Under the pieces are notes generated by a model. It worked only from the letters and a program-made list of their open reading frames with translations, ran no database searches and was not told the DNA's origin. From positions 286,683,065 to 286,747,064 of the forward strand of contig OX336395.1 of assembly GCA_946902985.2 (NCBI GenBank): a stretch of DNA of 64,000 nucleotides. Direction: 5' to 3'. This DNA is from Meconema thalassinum (Eukaryota > Arthropoda > Insecta > Orthoptera > Tettigoniidae). The position numbers were made by a program, and so were the translations under genes. This document shows positions 11,821 to 22,204 of the stretch, in pieces (position 1 is the stretch's first letter; each line of letters starts with the position of its first letter).

Positions 11821-12228
11821 GACTGCATGAAATACATATTAATGGGGAGTGAAAACGGAAACAGTCCCCTGTCATTGAAGCCAATATACCATCTTTTTGG
11901 AAGCTTTCATAGGAAGGTAATGGCTGCTTGAGCTTTTTGTTCTTGCAGTAAAGAGGCGCAGGTGCGCTTCATAAATAGCGAGGTAGTGCGCAGTTCACTA
12001 CTCCTGTTGGGGTCCAGGTGAGGACACCAAGAGCCACCTGATGTGCCAGCTTGGTGTCCTAGGCGAAACCCCACACAAGACACGGCACTAACTTAGAAAA
12101 ATTGCTGATTTTTAATTCACTGACCGTGAAAGCCAATATACCATGTATGAATTTGTAAACTATTCAGACTGTATGAAATAGGTATTAATGGGGAGCGAAA
12201 ACGCAAACAGATCCCCGTAATTGAAGCG
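11821..12228. repeat. Repeat with direct terminal copies, related to 60.6-60.86 kb
   Basis: A ~60-bp segment (GACTGCATGAAATA...GGGGAGTGAAAACG) at 11821-11880 recurs at 12169-12228. Between them lies GGCGAAACCCCACACAAGAC with flanking sequence that matches, partly inverted, the segment at 60598-60860. GCCAATATACCAT also occurs twice (near 11880 and 12133). It looks like a small non-coding mobile element; its class is not resolved. Confidence 0.45.
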
Positions 12229-12634
12229 TATATGGGAACAAACGCCTATGTTCCATTTACACACAATGTAACATAGACGTTTTTTCCGCATACGCTTCAA
12301 TTCTTGAGGACTTATTTCCTGGTAGTAATAATATTAAAAGTTGCCCCAATTATAATTTCACTACCTAGATCTCTATATCTTGACAATATTATTTAAATAT
12401 TATTATTATACTGTTAGTACTATTTCAGGCTGATATGTCCAGATACGTTGAATCCAGCAGCAAGGATGATTTACTCATTTAATAATAGTGGAAGACAATA
12501 CACTAACACTGCATCTAATGGAAAATTTACTATCAAACAAAATTTGAAGCCAAAGTTGTTAGGTCATTTTCATGTAGCGGAGCTACAGAGGACAGATCAC
12601 TGGGAAACACACAGGCCAATGCATATCGGCGAGT
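12229..12634. other. Unassigned DNA
   Basis: AT-rich DNA without recognisable genes. The plus-strand frame at 12448-12642 has no family signature and overlaps the 3' end of the minus-strand retroelement. Confidence 0.4.
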
Positions 12635-13800
12635 TGTTATAAAATAATAAATTTATTGCAGCCAAACTGGCCATTTAGTTTTGAAGTACAGGGATTACAA
12701 GTCTTATTCACTGGCGATTCTCTTCTCATCCTACAGTTAAATTCTTGGTATCTCTCACAACTGTCACCGCACCTCGCGCATATACAGTTCATGGAGGACT
12801 CATGAAAACTCTGGGTGCTGCACAGCTTGTGGCGAAATCCGTGCATGGAGAGTCTTGTCACTGTGTGGTGAAGTTCGTATCTTCCCTGCGTCCATCACGT
12901 TTGGTCAGGAACTAAGAAATCATCCCTAATCTGGCGTTTCTTCTCATGTAGCTCTCTCAGTAAGTTATGGTAGGCAGTCGTCGCTGGTAGTAGGAGATTC
13001 AGTCGCAACTCTTTTATAAGGAAGGGCTATCTGGTCAATTCATACACCAGCCGTGAAGGTGTGTATTTGGAAAGACCGAGCACCCTTTTCAAGTTTGTGG
13101 CCTTCAGCTTCTCTATCCTTTTGAGGTTCGTCTTCTTCAGATATGCCCAATTTTTTCCAATCCGTAAGTTGCAACAGGTTCACTTAAAGCTCGAACAGTC
13201 GTAGGGTTGTTTCCAGAGAAAGTTTGCCTATTGACTTGGTATCATTTTTTGATCTCGTCGCGGCGCTGGCTCTGTCTTTTTTGTGGCATATGAAACTGTT
13301 CCCTGTGCCTGAAGGGTAATTCCTAGGTACGTGAAGCTGGTGAGTGACAAGCGGTGTCTCTCCAGTGGAGAAAGTGCCGGGCCTTCCCCCTGTCCGGAAG
13401 GTCATGGAGACTGTCTTCCCGTCATTGATAGCTCGTTTTCTTGTGCCCAGTTCACTAATCGATTGAAGGTTTTCTGCATGCAATCCTCTGAAGCCGAGGT
13501 CAAGGCCATGTCGTCCGCATACATGACTAAGTTGATATTATCGGATTTTATTGCCTCGACGATGTCTGCCGTAGCTAAGATGAAGAGCAAGAGGCTTAAT
13601 GCCCCCCCCCCTTGCAATACCCCAACAGTTTGTTGAATCAGGCTGGACTTATCTATGCCGTAATGTATTTCCACCGAGTTCTTAGTGAGAAGGTCTCTAG
13701 TGATGGACAAGAGGTAATGTACTCGGCCTAAGGCGGTTTCCAACTTCTTCATTAGGATGGATCTGTTGATGGTGTCAAACGCCTTGGTGTAATCTATAAA
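12635..13800 (-). pseudogene. Non-LTR reverse transcriptase, C-terminal half, frameshifted
   Basis: Reading the minus strand, the segment starts at FIDYTKAFDTINRSILM (RT block A) and continues through QTVGVLQGGG to the catalytic LVMYADDMALTS. It then shifts frame to an INDGKTVSMTFRTGGR region (KT..M.FR.GGR, typical of RT thumb segments). It ends with a Cys/His cluster (CARCGDSCERY) just before an AATAAA near the 3' end. At least two frameshifts separate the parts. The upstream RT blocks are found at 15946-16173, beyond a 2.1-kb insertion. The clade is not resolved. Confidence 0.75.
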
Positions 13801-13802
13801 AA

Positions 13803-15943
13803 AGATACGAGCCTTACAGTAGTCGCATATGATGTGTAACATCTGACATGTTACCCTACTATGAAATTGAGATGAAATATATGTGAAATCAATTTATTCG
13901 TCATATTATTGGTCGAATATATTCTAAGCGTGGAAATATATGTAATTCTGGATATTTTGCTCTCTGGTACTGCTCATTAGGCTTCATTAAAACCTTTATT
14001 ATAGTTTGATATAGTCTGAACATTTAGACATGTTATACAATTTGTGACGAGTGTCTGATAGTGACTGATAATGTAGATGTTAGGCCCCTTAAAACAATCA
14101 TCATGATCATTCGTTACTGTAATACTGAATAAACTAACTGTGCAGGCCAGTGAAATTTATAACGTAAGTGTACTGGTGGTTCTTTGGGCAGGCCACAAAG
14201 GTTATCAGCTGCATAAAATGATCGTGTTTTGAAATTTTCATTGATGATAGTTATAATTAGGTTAATGGATCCGATCGGGTGATTATCGGCCAACATTCTT
14301 GATTTATAAAGCATAACCAGCATAATAGAGTCATACATGTTACTAGTAGGCCTATGCTTTGTCGAGTTTATTATGGTTCAAAATTACACGTAAAATATTT
14401 TATTCACTGTCTTATAATTTCTTAACCATGTACACACGTCACCATTTTATGCATTCCAACACTAATATGTCAACTCAACAAAATATCGCATATAGTGATG
14501 ATACTTCACACTTTTCATCCAAAAGAAAACAGCAATATTCAGAAGGAATTGTATTTAACGCCATCTTCAACAGAATTAGTCGGTTAATCACAAGAATACG
14601 CTTGAAGCGGGATTTAAAGTCACTTCATAATGCTATTCTTATGGGAGACTACTTTGTTTTGCCCAACATCAGGTGATTTTATTTTGGCCACACTGAAATG
14701 TTATATTTACTGAAATCGTACCGGCAGTGATATATCTGTATTTGGTTAACTTCATATTCTTTGCGATTGTGGTGAAAGGTTGAACTAGATTGCTAGTTTT
14801 TGGAAGCAAAATGGTTAGCGCAGGTTGGAGCGCTTGTGTGGTTGTAAGTTGAACTAGTGGAATAAGAGTGCTTACTCTAAAATATTCCAGAGATAGAGAG
14901 AGACAATGAGAGTTAAACAAAAAAGAGGGGAGGTTAGAGGTTATTGGCGGTGATAAAAGAAATCTATTGTATGAAAGACATTATATGAAAGATAAACGTG
15001 AAGGAAGTTATAGATTGAATCATTCTCTCTTCTTTATTGCATCGTAATGGTTATATGACGATAGTTTCGAAAATAAATTGTTCTAAGAAGGGAAACCAGA
15101 ATAAAATGAGTATTTGAATGATGGTATGAAACTGGAAATTGTATCTTGTTGTGACCGCACTATTGATATAATTTATATTTACATCCCTGGTACTACAAAA
15201 TAGTAAGTGGTATTACGATGAATTGTGTTTATTTTACTGCGTACATTAATCTACCTTGTTTACTGTAGTGTCCTGGTTGATGTCGGAGACACGTCACGCC
15301 TGGGGATAAGAGAATTCTCGTTCAGCATATTAAAATATTTTTCATAGTGTATATAATCTATGAAATGGTGCCCTCCCGGATTATATCTTCTTAGAGATAT
15401 ATATTTAATTTTTTAAACATTACACCAAGGTCGGCCGGTAGAATCATAGCGGGCGCACTCTCTATCCTATTGTATGCTCGAAGCATTCCACAGCAAAAGT
15501 ATAGAGGAGAATGTATTGGGAACTTACCAAAAAATACTGATATCAAAACAGTTTTGTAAGAATACTATGAAAGCTTTTAATACCTGGGATATTCCGGCGC
15601 TGACATACACGTTTGCTCTACTAAGGCGGTCAAAGACAGTACTGAATGACACTGAACAAGAATAACAAAGAGCAAATGCTGAGTGTTTCGTCGGAAATCT
15701 ACAATTGGGTCAGCGATATTTCCTCAATTTCGTAGACACAAGAGTTCGCATGAGCGTTTACCGTTCAGTATGTCATATACATTCCTCATTGTTTCCTCTT
15801 ACCACTGCCAGCGGACACACTTCCGTTCGATCCACCACTGCCAGCTAGATCGTTGCGATCCACTTCCGTCCCATTTTTCAAAATCACTCCCACAAAACTC
15901 TCCAGCAACCGAGTGGAATGATGTTACACTTAAAAAATTGCAT
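13803..15943. mobile_element. 2.1-kb insertion splitting the RT pseudogene
   Basis: The RT coding sequence runs ...GGTLHAIF at 15946 and resumes FIDYTKAFD at 13800. Both edges carry TAAAAAA, a plausible target duplication. Near the ends are inverted motifs GTGTAACATC (about 13836) and GATGTTACAC (about 15925). The interior has no transposase I recognise, but contains a plus-strand RT fragment at 15474-15665. It is probably a composite or non-autonomous element; its class is unknown. Confidence 0.55.
15474..15665 (+). pseudogene. Short RT C-terminal fragment inside the insertion
   Basis: A 63-codon frame contains MKAFNTWDIPALTYTFALLR, resembling the post-catalytic segment of R2/R4- and CR1-like reverse transcriptases (a typical form is A.NTWAIPVLTY.FG.L.W). 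It starts and ends without the remaining RT blocks, so it is a fragment, on the strand opposite to the surrounding RT pseudogene. This is a motif-level recognition only. Confidence 0.4.
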
Positions 15944-15945
15944 GA

Positions 15946-16173
15946 AGTGTTCCTCCACGGTTTGCTAAGGCCATGTCTATATCGGATTGGAGACACTGTA
16001 CATCTTGTGTCGTTGATCTCCCACATCTGAAACCAAACTGTGAATCAGGGAGTTTCTCATCTATGACATCTCAAAGAAACTTGCACAACAGTGTTGTAAG
16101 GATCTTGAGAAGTGTTTTCTCCAGCGCGATGCCCCTGTACGCATTTAGGTCAGCCGTGCTATCCTTACCCTTC
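15946..16173 (-). pseudogene. Non-LTR RT fragment (upstream RT blocks)
   Basis: The minus strand reads DSTADLNAYRGIALEKTLLK, then, after an in-frame TGA, DVIDEKLPDSQFGFRCGRST and DIDMALANRGGTLHAIF. These are the finger and early palm blocks of a non-LTR RT (YRGIAL, QFGFR.GRST). The last residues join directly, in sense, to FIDYTKAFD at 13800, so this and 12635-13800 are two halves of one element. The fragment's upstream side ends at the 3' tail of the I-like element. Confidence 0.7.
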
Positions 16174-16310
16174 TTTTTATTATTATTTACTCATCATACT
16201 CTCTGCATGCACTTACAATACATTTTACATTTTTACGAATGAACAAAAAAAAAACCTTTTTAATCATTAAATTTCTAGCTGACTGTTAAACTTAACAATA
16301 TCAAACAATA

Positions 16311-16865
16311 TTAGTCCTTGTTTTTCCTAAGAGCTTGAAAATCCAGAGCATTAACAAATTTAGAAAATACCTTTAAATACTTTTTAATATCACAGAATTC
16401 TGCTTCGGCCAGTTATCGTCTCTATTAACACCATTAATCAAGAATTGCCTAATATTTTCCATTTCACGGCACACGAAAATTATATGATCTATAGCCTGAG
16501 GGCTGCTTTTACAGGAAAACACGGGATTACGTATAATTTTAAGACTGTGTAAGTACAATGGAATATTTCCATGACCAGTCAGTATTGTAGTTATATCAGG
16601 TGTTAAGGTGATTTTGGATTTTAATCTACCTTCAACTGTTGGAAAGAATACTTTTGTAAATGTGCCTTTTGAAGTTTGTTCCCATTTTTGCTGCCATTCA
16701 TGAATTGATTCTTCTTTGAGATTTTTTTAAAATGTTGAAATTGGTATTCTAACGAAACAAACCTTACTTAATTGTGCAGCCTCCTTTGCAATTTTATCAG
16801 CCAATTCATTGTCTGCAATACCTGTATGTGCCTTAACCCATTCAAGTTTCATTATCTAAGTTTTT
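16311..16865 (-). pseudogene. RNase H C-terminal part and tail domain of I-like element
   Basis: The minus strand reads MKLEWVKAHTGIADNELAD, the last catalytic block of RNase H. It is followed by a region with HEWQQKWEQT, ILTGHGNIPLYLHSL and the Cys/His-bearing SPQAIDHIIFVC. With one frameshift near 16375 the frame would end at the TAA complement at 16311-16313. The 5' part of the domain lies beyond the insertion, ending FSKEHI at about 18975. Confidence 0.65.
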
Positions 16866-16866
16866 A

Positions 16867-18971
16867 GCCTACTTTCGATTTTTGCAAAAAATGAAAGTAG
16901 ACTTATGAGATCAACACAGGGCGAAAAAAAGTGAGTCTGTCTGTGTGTGTGTATGTGTGTGAGTCTGAGTGTGTGTGTGTGTGTGTGAGTGTGTGGACTC
17001 TGAATGTCTGTCCCCCCCTATCAATTCGAACACGGTAAACGAGAATTGAACGAAATTTGGTACAAAGGTAGCACTAGCAAAGTACACCTCAGTGTCATGT
17101 TTTATATCGCCGCCATCTTGACTGAAACGTAATGGCGGCCACACAAATGTTCAATGCTTAAATCAAATTACGACTAACCTAATCATCCGAACTCTACCAA
17201 ATTTTGCAACAACATACCTTTATGGGGGGAGCATCCTTTGACTATACTAATAGGTCATCAGCGTAATAGTTCGCGGATGGCGGCCATCTTTGTGTGAAAA
17301 ACGATTCCCCCTATTAATTTGAACACGGTGAAACCGAATGGAACGAAATTTGGTACAGAGGTAGTACTAGCAGAGGGCTCCTCAGTGTCATATTTTATAT
17401 CACCGCCATCTTGACGGAAACGTAATGGCGGCCACACAAATGTTCAAAGCTTAAATCAAATTACGACTAACCTAATCATCCGATCTCTACCAAATTTTGC
17501 AACAACATACCTTTATGGAGGAAGCATTCTTTGACCAAATTAATAGGTCATTAGCATAATAGTTTGCGGATAGCGGCCATCTTTGTGTGAAATCGATTCC
17601 CCCTAATAATTCGAACACGGTGAAACCGAATGGAACGAAATTTGGTACAGTGGTAGTACTAGCAGAGGGCTCCTCAGTGTCATATTTTATATCGCCTCCA
17701 TTTTGACGGAAACGTAATGGCAGCCACACAAATGTTCAAAGCTTGAATCAAATTACGACTAACCTAATCATCCGATCTCTACCAAATTTTGCAACAACAT
17801 ACCTTTATGGAGGAAGCATCCTTTGACCATATTAATAGGTTATTAGAGTAATAGTTTGCGGATGGCGGCCATCTTTGTGTCAAAATCGATTCCCCCTATT
17901 AATTCAAACACGGTGAAACCGAATAGAAGGAAATTTGGTACAGAGGTATCTCTAGCAAAGGGAACCTCAGTGTCATTTTTTATATTGCCGCCATATTGAC
18001 AGAAACGTAATGGCGGCCACACAAATGTTCAAAGCTTAAATCAAATTACGACTAACCTAATCATCCGATCTCTACCAAATTTTGCAACAACATACCTTTA
18101 TGGAGGGAGCACCATTTGACCAATCTAATAGGTCATTAGACAAATAGTTTGTGGATGGCGGCCATCTTTGTGTCAAAATCAATTCCCCCTATTAATTCGA
18201 ACACGGTGAAACCGAATGGAACGAAATTTGGTACAGAGGTATCAGTAGCAAAGGGCACCTCAGTGACATGTTTTATATCGCCGCCATCTTGACGGAAACG
18301 TAATGGCGGCCACACAAATGTTCAAAGCTTAAATCAAATTACGATTAACCTAATCATCTGATCTCTACCAAATTTTGCAACAACATTCCTTTATGGAGGG
18401 AGCATCCTTGGACCAAAATAATAGGTCATTAGCCTAATATTTTGCGGATGGCGGCCATCTTTGTTTGAAAATCGATACCCCCTATCAATTCGAACATGGC
18501 GAAACCGAATGGAACGAAATTTGGTACAGAGGTAGCACTAGCAAAGGGCACCTCAGTGTCATGTTTTATATCACCGCCATCTTGACGGAAACGTAATCGC
18601 GGCCACCCAAATGTTAAAAGCTAAAACGTAAATACGACCAACCTAATAATCTAGTCTCTAACAAATTTTGCAACAACATATCTTTATGTGGAAAGCATAT
18701 CCTGACCAAACTGCAAGATCATCTGCCGAATAGTTTGCAGATGGTGGCCAAGTATGTGTAAATCCATTCCCCATATCAATTCAAACACGGTGAAACCGAA
18801 TTGAATGAATTGTTTTACAGAGGTAGCACTAGCAAAGGGCTCCTCATATTCATGTTTAATATCCCTATAGCACGTTGTATTTCAACAAGCTACTACAACC
18901 AACATTCAATTATACTCCTTGAAAAGGACAAAGAGTTATAACAATACCCATGCATTTAGGAGAAAGTAGGC
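16867..18971 (+). mobile_element. TA-flanked GCCTAC-family element, copy B, with internal tandem array
   Basis: The ends read TA-GCCTACTTTC and GAAAGTAGGC-TA, i.e. 10-bp inverted repeats with a TA duplication (12 bp if TA is counted). Just inside the left end is a hairpin (GCCTACTTTC, A-rich loop, GAAAGTAGAC), then CTTATGAGATC and a (TG)n tract (16935-17000). The body is a tandem array. It inserted into RNase H of the I-like element: coding sense runs FSKEHI before it and MKLEWVKAHTG after it. No transposase; non-autonomous. Confidence 0.75.
17012..18850. repeat. Seven tandem ~293-bp units inside copy B
   Basis: The phrase CCCCCTATTAATTCGAACAC marks units near 17015, 17308, 17600, 17893, 18186, 18479 and 18770. 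Each unit carries GAACGAAATTTGGTACAGAG, GCCGCCATCTTGACGGAAAC, AATGGCGGCCACACAAATG and the palindrome-like GATGGCGGCCATC. The last unit is the most diverged. Satellite-like expansion within a transposon. Confidence 0.8.
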
Positions 18972-19192
18972 TATATGTTCTTTACTGAACATCTTGTTTA
19001 TTTTTAGAATAGCTGTAGTCCTTCTTATATTCTCAATTAGATGGTTATGATTTCTGAAGTCCGCAAATGAGTCAATTGCTATCTTACTATCTGTGTAAAT
19101 AATTCTTCAACATCCTCTGTCGTAGTAATTTCTAAGAATTCCAGAGGTTTTAGTATGGCTAATTGCTCCGCCTGATTATTCGAATTCAGTCT

Positions 19193-19666
19193 CTATTTCA
19201 ATTGGTCTATTAATGCATGTAATCTGAATATATATATGCCAGCTCCCACTCGTTCTTCACATTTGCTTCCATCAGTGTAAATTTTCCATTGGATATATTC
19301 ATTTAATGCTATTCTTGGATCTTTGGTACCAGGAAAATTGGCTGGATGGAGCCATTTCATAGATTTTTCTGGGTGATCAATGTCATAGTTCATAGTTGTT
19401 TTTCCGGACTTGATTTTGTATAGAGTAACAATCTCTGTAGCCATTATATCTATAGGAGTAATTCCTGTAACAATGCACAGTGCCTCATGAGATACAGTGC
19501 GGTACGATATTGCTAATCTCAAGAGAATAAATCTTTGCAATCTCACGTATTCAATCAGATTACATTTCTTTTCTAGGGATTCAATCCAGATCGGTGAAAC
19601 ATATAACAGCATTGGCAATATTGCTCCTTTATATATTGTTTCCAAAGCCTGGTGTTTAGACCCCAT
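19193..19666 (-). pseudogene. RT-RNase H connection of I-like element
   Basis: This 157-residue frame contains the RT tail (ETIYKGAILPMLLYVSPIW, RLAISYRTVSHEALCIVTGI) and the start of RNase H, WKIYTDGSKCEERVGAG, with the first catalytic Asp. The following blocks are off frame: QAEQLAILKPLE (Glu block, about 19165) and IIYTDSKIAIDSF (second Asp block, about 19100). So the RNase H signature is recognisable but frameshifted. Confidence 0.65.
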
Positions 19667-19837
19667 CGTATTCTAGCCGATTTTGTATTTTGTTAATCAA
19701 TTTAATACATTTTTCACTAACTTTATTGACGTGGTCATTGAAATTAAAGCGAGAGTCTATAGTTATACCTAGATATTCCATCGTAACTACTTGTACAAGA
19801 CGTTTCCAATTCATAAAGATATCAATTGTCTTCTTTG

Positions 19838-19840
19838 CTT

Positions 19841-19873
<33 letters not shown>

Positions 19874-19882
19874 TTCTTGATA
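19838..19882. repeat. CTT-rich microsatellite
   Basis: Imperfect TTC/CTT repeats lie within the RT part of the I-like element, downstream of the FAD-N block on the minus strand. The expansion is one of several lesions that break the frame. Confidence 0.7.
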
Positions 19883-19908
19883 TTAGAATAACTCTTGACT
19901 TACTTTCA

Positions 19909-21130
19909 TTAAAACGGGTTTTGTTTTCTGCTGACTTTCCGTAATTCCATATTCACAATGTTTTCTGCTTCAATTTCAGTTTCAACCCTGACTGTAATTA
20001 TAAGGTTATCAGCAAATGGTATAGCTTTTGTGTATTTACCGTATTTCAAACTGAGAAGTGCATTATACTGTACATTCCAGTACCCCGGTCCACAACATGA
20101 ACCTTTAGGACATCGTTTATTAACTACCGTTTCTACATGGATACTATTGGATGTCATCAACGTCGTTCTATCCTTGAAGTAGCTCTTAGTCAGGTAGGAC
20201 AAATTTCTCGGGCATTAAAAGTATTTTAGGGCCTTTAGGACACATGGCTACCACGCAGAGTCAAAAGCTCCTTGACATCAAGACTAACTATAACGTTAAT
20301 TTGACCATTTTTGAGCGCCTCAGTTATAAATTCCTTAAGTGCCATAGCTGCATCAGTAATAGACTTTTGAACTGTGAAGCCACATTGATTTTCGTTCAGT
20401 AGTTTATTGGTTTAGAGATAGTGATTTATTCTATTTATTAAAAGTCTCTCTAATACTTTGCCCGCCACATTTATCAGGCTTATTGGTCGGATTTAGAGGG
20501 ATCCTGAATCTTATCTTTACCTCGTTTTGTGATTGGTATTAATCTGGCTATTTTCCGTCGCTTAGGGAAACAAGCATTCTTCAAGCAACCATTATATAAT
20601 GATGTCATAGATCTAGGGATACTTTCATACGTCCACCATAGTATTTTACTAGTGATTCCATCTTCACCTGGTGTCTTTTTATGACCTAGATATTTGATTG
20701 CAGATTTAATTTCTTCATCTGTAAATTCCCAGTTGTCCAGTGTGTCTATTGGTTCCTCTACTTTCTTCCATATTTATTTTTGCTGTGCAGTATCTTCCAT
20801 TTCATCATCTTTCTGAATGAGATGGTTTAATATACACTGCATCGTTTCCTTTCAGTCTCATGTGTAGTGACCTTCATTGTTAATAAGAGTTGCTACACTT
20901 TGAGTATTGTTAATTTTTCCTGACGCTGATTTATAGACTATGTCCCAGGGATTTGAAGAAATTTTACTTCAGTATTCTTTCCAAGACAGTACCTTTGCAT
21001 TTCTAATTTAAGCTTGGTATTTAGATTTTCAGCTAAGTATTGAGTTTTTTGCTGATCTCGGAGGTCATTATTATTTAACGTTCTCTAGAATTTTCTCCTG
21101 AATACATTTACTTTCTTCCGCATTATTTCT
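19909..21130 (-). pseudogene. Reverse transcriptase domain of I-like element, multiply broken
   Basis: The best stretch (19909-20202) reads CPKGSCCGPGYWNVQYNALL followed by AIPFADNLIITV, the RT blocks normally written GCPQGS..GP..WN and FADD. The second catalytic Asp is replaced by Asn (FADN), which would inactivate the enzyme even without the frame breaks. Upstream, the palm block GAFDSAWWPCVLKALKYF and a PDKCGG-like stretch are recognisable in shifting frames. Confidence 0.65.
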
Positions 21131-21314
21131 TCATTCCACCAGGGCACTGTTCTGTGTTGTAGGCTGATAGTTTTTCAGAAGGTCTATTAACTTTGAAAGC
21201 CTGCATGCAAACTTTGGTTTGGGCAGAGCTAACTTTATTTACTTTGTCCTCCATATCTGCAGAATTATTTATATACATTGATAGTTTGTTGTCAATATCT
21301 TCAGTATGTTCTTC

Positions 21315-22110
21315 CTACATTATTACCCAGAATTGTCGTGCTATTTCTTTCTTTAATATTCCTTGATAAAATTCACGATCTTTTTCTCTCGTTATATATT
21401 TTATACCGGTGATTCTGGTTTCTGTTGTATCATAACACAAATTTTGTGCTACTGAGAATTGCAAAATTCTTTGATCTGAACAATTCTCTTCTTCGCTTAT
21501 CCTCCAGTTATATATTTCCTTGAGGAGTTTATTATTGCTGATGGTCAAGTCCACGTTACTTTTCCCTCTACTACTTTGGAACGTGATTGATTCACTGTAT
21601 TCGATATGTACATACAGCTGATTTTTTAAGAGGAATTCCTCTAAATTCCTTTCCCTTTCATCGGTTAATATCTCATGCCATGTTGTAGATCTGGAATTAC
21701 TGTCCTTACTAATGGGTAGCCCTTGTCCACATATATATTTCAAAATGATGTTGATTTTGTTCAAGTCACTTTCTATTATTTCTGGACTATCAAGATACGT
21801 ATTAACAGAATAATATTTTAAACTCCTGTATGCTAATTCCAAAACTACTATGTCTTTGTCAGCCAATTCATTTATAAGTAGAGCGTCTATCTGAAGGAGT
21901 GTCACCAACGTAACTGCACAACATCGACCTTCCCTCTCCGCGAACTTCCTAATCGATTTGTAAAACCAGTGTTCCTATTTTGATAATTCGTGGCTCTTGT
22001 ATACATGTCACATCTATTCATTCTTGTAATGTCAGATTCATCAAGCTATCAGTTGCAGCTATCGAGTGTTGTAATTTGATCTGTAGGCAGTTGATATTGT
22101 CATAATTATT
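21315..22110 (-). pseudogene. Endonuclease domain of I-like element
   Basis: The N-terminal signature NINCLQIKLQHSIAATDSL and IDVTCIQEPRI lie at 22110-21985. The long frame at 21315-21908 continues with DIVVLELAYRSLKYYSV, DSNSRSTTWHEILTDERER, SSRGKSNVDLTISNNKL and SEEENCSDQRILQF. These correspond to the D-N-R-S.LW, S.IDLT and SDH blocks of the apurinic/apyrimidinic-type endonuclease; the terminal H is R here. A frameshift near 21900 separates the two parts. Confidence 0.65.
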
Positions 22111-22204
22111 TGAGTTTTTAATACTTGTTAATTTCTTGGTATTGGTTCCCTTACTCTTGTACAGCATTATCCCCTTTGAGTGTTTCCACTGATACGGTAC
22201 AATT

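Larger units (their letters stand above)
16175..22195 (-). mobile_element. I-clade-like non-LTR retrotransposon, defective and split
   Basis: On the minus strand the parts follow in order: apurinic-type endonuclease (22110-21315), RT (21130-19909), RNase H (begun at 19290, completed at 16720-16865) and a C-terminal region. The end is a tail of TAA repeats (16175-16190), which is typical of the I clade. A 2.1-kb TA-flanked element interrupts RNase H. No ORF1 is seen, and the 5' end abuts zinc-finger sequence near 22.2 kb. Many stops and frameshifts show it is dead. Flanks on the two sides do not match, so the original target site is not recoverable by eye. Confidence 0.7.

Noticed and set aside
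16867..18971. Helitron assignment for the GCCTAC family
   Set aside because: The end reads CTAA with a nearby hairpin, as in Helitrons, but copy B has inverted ends and TA flanks and copy C has an exact empty site compatible with a TA duplication, which fits a TIR element better.
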